Shown here piece after piece: positions 7,343 to 8,554 of a stretch of DNA of 8,554 nt (positions are counted from its first letter, which is position 1; every line of letters begins with the position of its first letter). Position numbers and translations under genes: made by a program. This DNA comes from Candidatus Igneacidithiobacillus taiwanensis (GTDB taxonomy: Bacteria; Pseudomonadota; Gammaproteobacteria; Acidithiobacillales; Acidithiobacillaceae): NCBI GenBank assembly GCA_002341825.1, contig DDOU01000168.1, forward strand, positions 1 to 8,554. Direction: 5' to 3'. The notes under the pieces were generated by a model, which saw only the letters and a list, made by a program, of their open reading frames with translations, made no database searches and was not told where the DNA came from.

Positions 7343-8554
7343 TTAGACCAATTGCTCGAGTTCGATGTCGATGGCCAGAGAACGTAGTTCTTTCAGCAAT
7401 ACGTTGAAGGACTCCGGCATTCCCGCATCCATACGGAAATCTCCCTTGACGATGGATTCGTACATCTTGCTGCGTCCGGCGACATCGTCGGACTTGACCG
7501 TGAGCATCTCCTGGAGGGTGTAGGCCGCACCATATGCCTCCAAAGCCCAGACCTCCATTTCGCCGAAGCGCTGTCCGCCGAACTGCGCCTTACCACCGAG
7601 GGGCTGCTGGGTAACCAAGCTGTAGGGCCCGGTGGAGCGAGCGTGCATCTTATCGTCGACCAAATGGTGCAGCTTGAGCATATACAAGTAGCCTACGGTG
7701 ACCGGTCGATCAAACGCCTCGCCGCTGCGTCCATCGTACAGGGTGACCTGGCCACTGCGTGGCAGCCCAGCGAGCTCCAACATATCGCGGATATCATCCT
7801 CCGAAGCCCCATCGAAAACCGGGGTTGCCACGGGCACGCCTTTGCGCAAATTCGTCGCCAAAACGACCACCTCATCGTCGCTCAGGCTATCGATGTCTTC
7901 CCGTTTCCCGGAACGGTTGTAGATCTCCTTCAAAAAGGCTCGTATCTCTGCCACGGAGCGTTGCTGGTCGAGCATCTCGCCGATGCGCAGCCCCAAGCCC
8001 TTGGCTGCCCAACCGAGATGGGTCTCGAGAATCTGGCCGACGTTCATACGGGAGGGCACACCAAGGGGATTGAGGACGATATCGACGGAGGTGCCATCCG
8101 CAAGATAGGGCATATCCTCGACCGGGACGATCTTGGAGACGACACCCTTGTTGCCGTGACGACCGGCCATCTTGTCACCGGGCTGCAGCTGCCGCTTGAC
8201 GGCAACATGCACTTTTACCATCTTCAGTACGCCGGGGCTGAGATCGTCGCCCTGGGTAAGCTTACGGCGCTTCTCTTCGAGTACCGCGTCGAGACGTTCG
8301 CGCTGCTGCTCGAGCTGGGCACGAATCTGCTCCAGCGCCGCATTGCTCTCTTCGCTACGTAGCCGGATATCGAACCAGCGATCCCGCGGCAGATCCTTCA
8401 GGTAGGTCTTGGTGATTTTCGCGCCGGAGGCGAGTCCCGCCGGGCCACCCTCCGCAACCTTGCCCAGCAAGAGTCGCTCGATACGCTGATAGGTATCCGC
8501 CTCGAAAATGCGGTACTCATCCTGCACGTCCTTGCGGATCTTCTTCAGCTGCTC
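7343..8554 (-). CDS. rpoB: DNA-directed RNA polymerase beta subunit, C-terminal 403 residues (5' end outside window)
   Basis: The frame is open to the window edge at 8554, so this is the 3' part of rpoB, roughly the last 30% of a subunit near 1340-1390 residues. The first nine visible residues are EQLKKIRKD, before a GTG codon at 8527 that is internal and not a start. The beginning, including a charged helical stretch (about fragment residues 65-100), corresponds to the lineage-specific insertion region before [24 protein letters not shown] (126-137) contains the conserved active-centre lysines. [20 protein letters not shown], the [15 protein letters not shown] segment and [20 protein letters not shown] follow, and it ends [17 protein letters not shown]. 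These segments contact beta' and the clamp. The rifampicin-resistance region lies outside the window. rpoC starts 33 bases downstream, so the two are presumably co-transcribed. Confidence 0.99.
   Translation of the reverse strand, partial: EQLKKIRKDVQDEYRIFEADTYQRIERLLLGKVAEGGPAGLASGAKITKTYLKDLPRDRWFDIRLRSEESNAALEQIRAQLEQQRERLDAVLEEKRRKLTQGDDLSPGVLKMVKVHVAVKRQLQPGDKMAGRHGNKGVVSKIVPVEDMPYLADGTSVDIVLNPLGVPSRMNVGQILETHLGWAAKGLGLRIGEMLDQQRSVAEIRAFLKEIYNRSGKREDIDSLSDDEVVVLATNLRKGVPVATPVFDGASEDDIRDMLELAGLPRSGQVTLYDGRSGEAFDRPVTVGYLYMLKLHHLVDDKMHARSTGPYSLVTQQPLGGKAQFGGQRFGEMEVWALEAYGAAYTLQEMLTVKSDDVAGRSKMYESIVKGDFRMDAGMPESFNVLLKELRSLAIDIELEQLV

Noticed and set aside
8525..8527. GTG as a start codon for a short rpoB-like protein
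   Set aside because: The frame continues open to the window edge with residues EQLKKIRKD, and RpoB extends far upstream, so this is an internal valine codon.
1..8554. A hidden novel system or mobile insertion
   Set aside because: All but about 230 bases are accounted for by six full or partial universal housekeeping genes with intact motifs. There are no extra genes, repeat arrays, tRNAs or insertion ends.

Overview
The window is an ordinary, highly conserved bacterial housekeeping locus. Every gene lies on the minus strand, so transcription runs from high to low coordinates: rpoB (3' part only), rpoC, rpsL, rpsG, fusA, and the first eight codons of tuf. This joins the end of the rpoBC (RNA polymerase beta/beta') operon to the str operon (S12, S7, EF-G, EF-Tu). 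rpoBC and str are contiguous in many beta- and gammaproteobacteria, for example Pseudomonas and Neisseria, but are separate in E. coli. The proteins are proteobacterial in character: RpoC carries the long insertion inside the trigger loop (as in E. coli), and RpoB matches the E. coli C-terminus closely. The overall feel is of a GC-rich gammaproteobacterium or a beta/gamma-boundary lineage such as Acidithiobacillia. That genus-level idea is an impression, not a demonstrated assignment.

Layout on the minus strand: rpoB 3' end 8554-7343; 33-bp gap; rpoC 7309-3161 with a TTG start; 110-bp gap, the only sizeable non-coding stretch; rpsL 3050-2679; 28-bp gap; rpsG 2650-2180; 33-bp gap; fusA 2146-47 with a GTG start; 22-bp gap; tuf start 24-1. 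No non-coding stretch exceeds 300 bases. I see no RNA gene, mobile element, CRISPR array or foreign gene.

The regulatory interest is in the rpoC-rpsL gap. It holds a near-consensus sigma-70 promoter (TTGACA, 17-bp spacer, TAAAAT) followed by a GC-only GCGCGC discriminator, the hallmark of stringently controlled promoters. An imperfect 8-bp inverted repeat brackets the -10 box. A perfect 7-bp GC-rich stem-loop, followed within six bases by five Ts, ends immediately before the rpsL Shine-Dalgarno sequence, the position expected of an attenuator or leaky terminator. The str genes can therefore be transcribed from their own promoter and by read-through from rpoBC.

Functionally, the window encodes the two large catalytic subunits of RNA polymerase (one partial), two 30S ribosomal proteins and both GTPase elongation factors (one barely started), so transcription and translation machinery are expressed as one growth-rate-linked block. 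I found no previously undescribed system; the findings are mainly modest regulatory observations.
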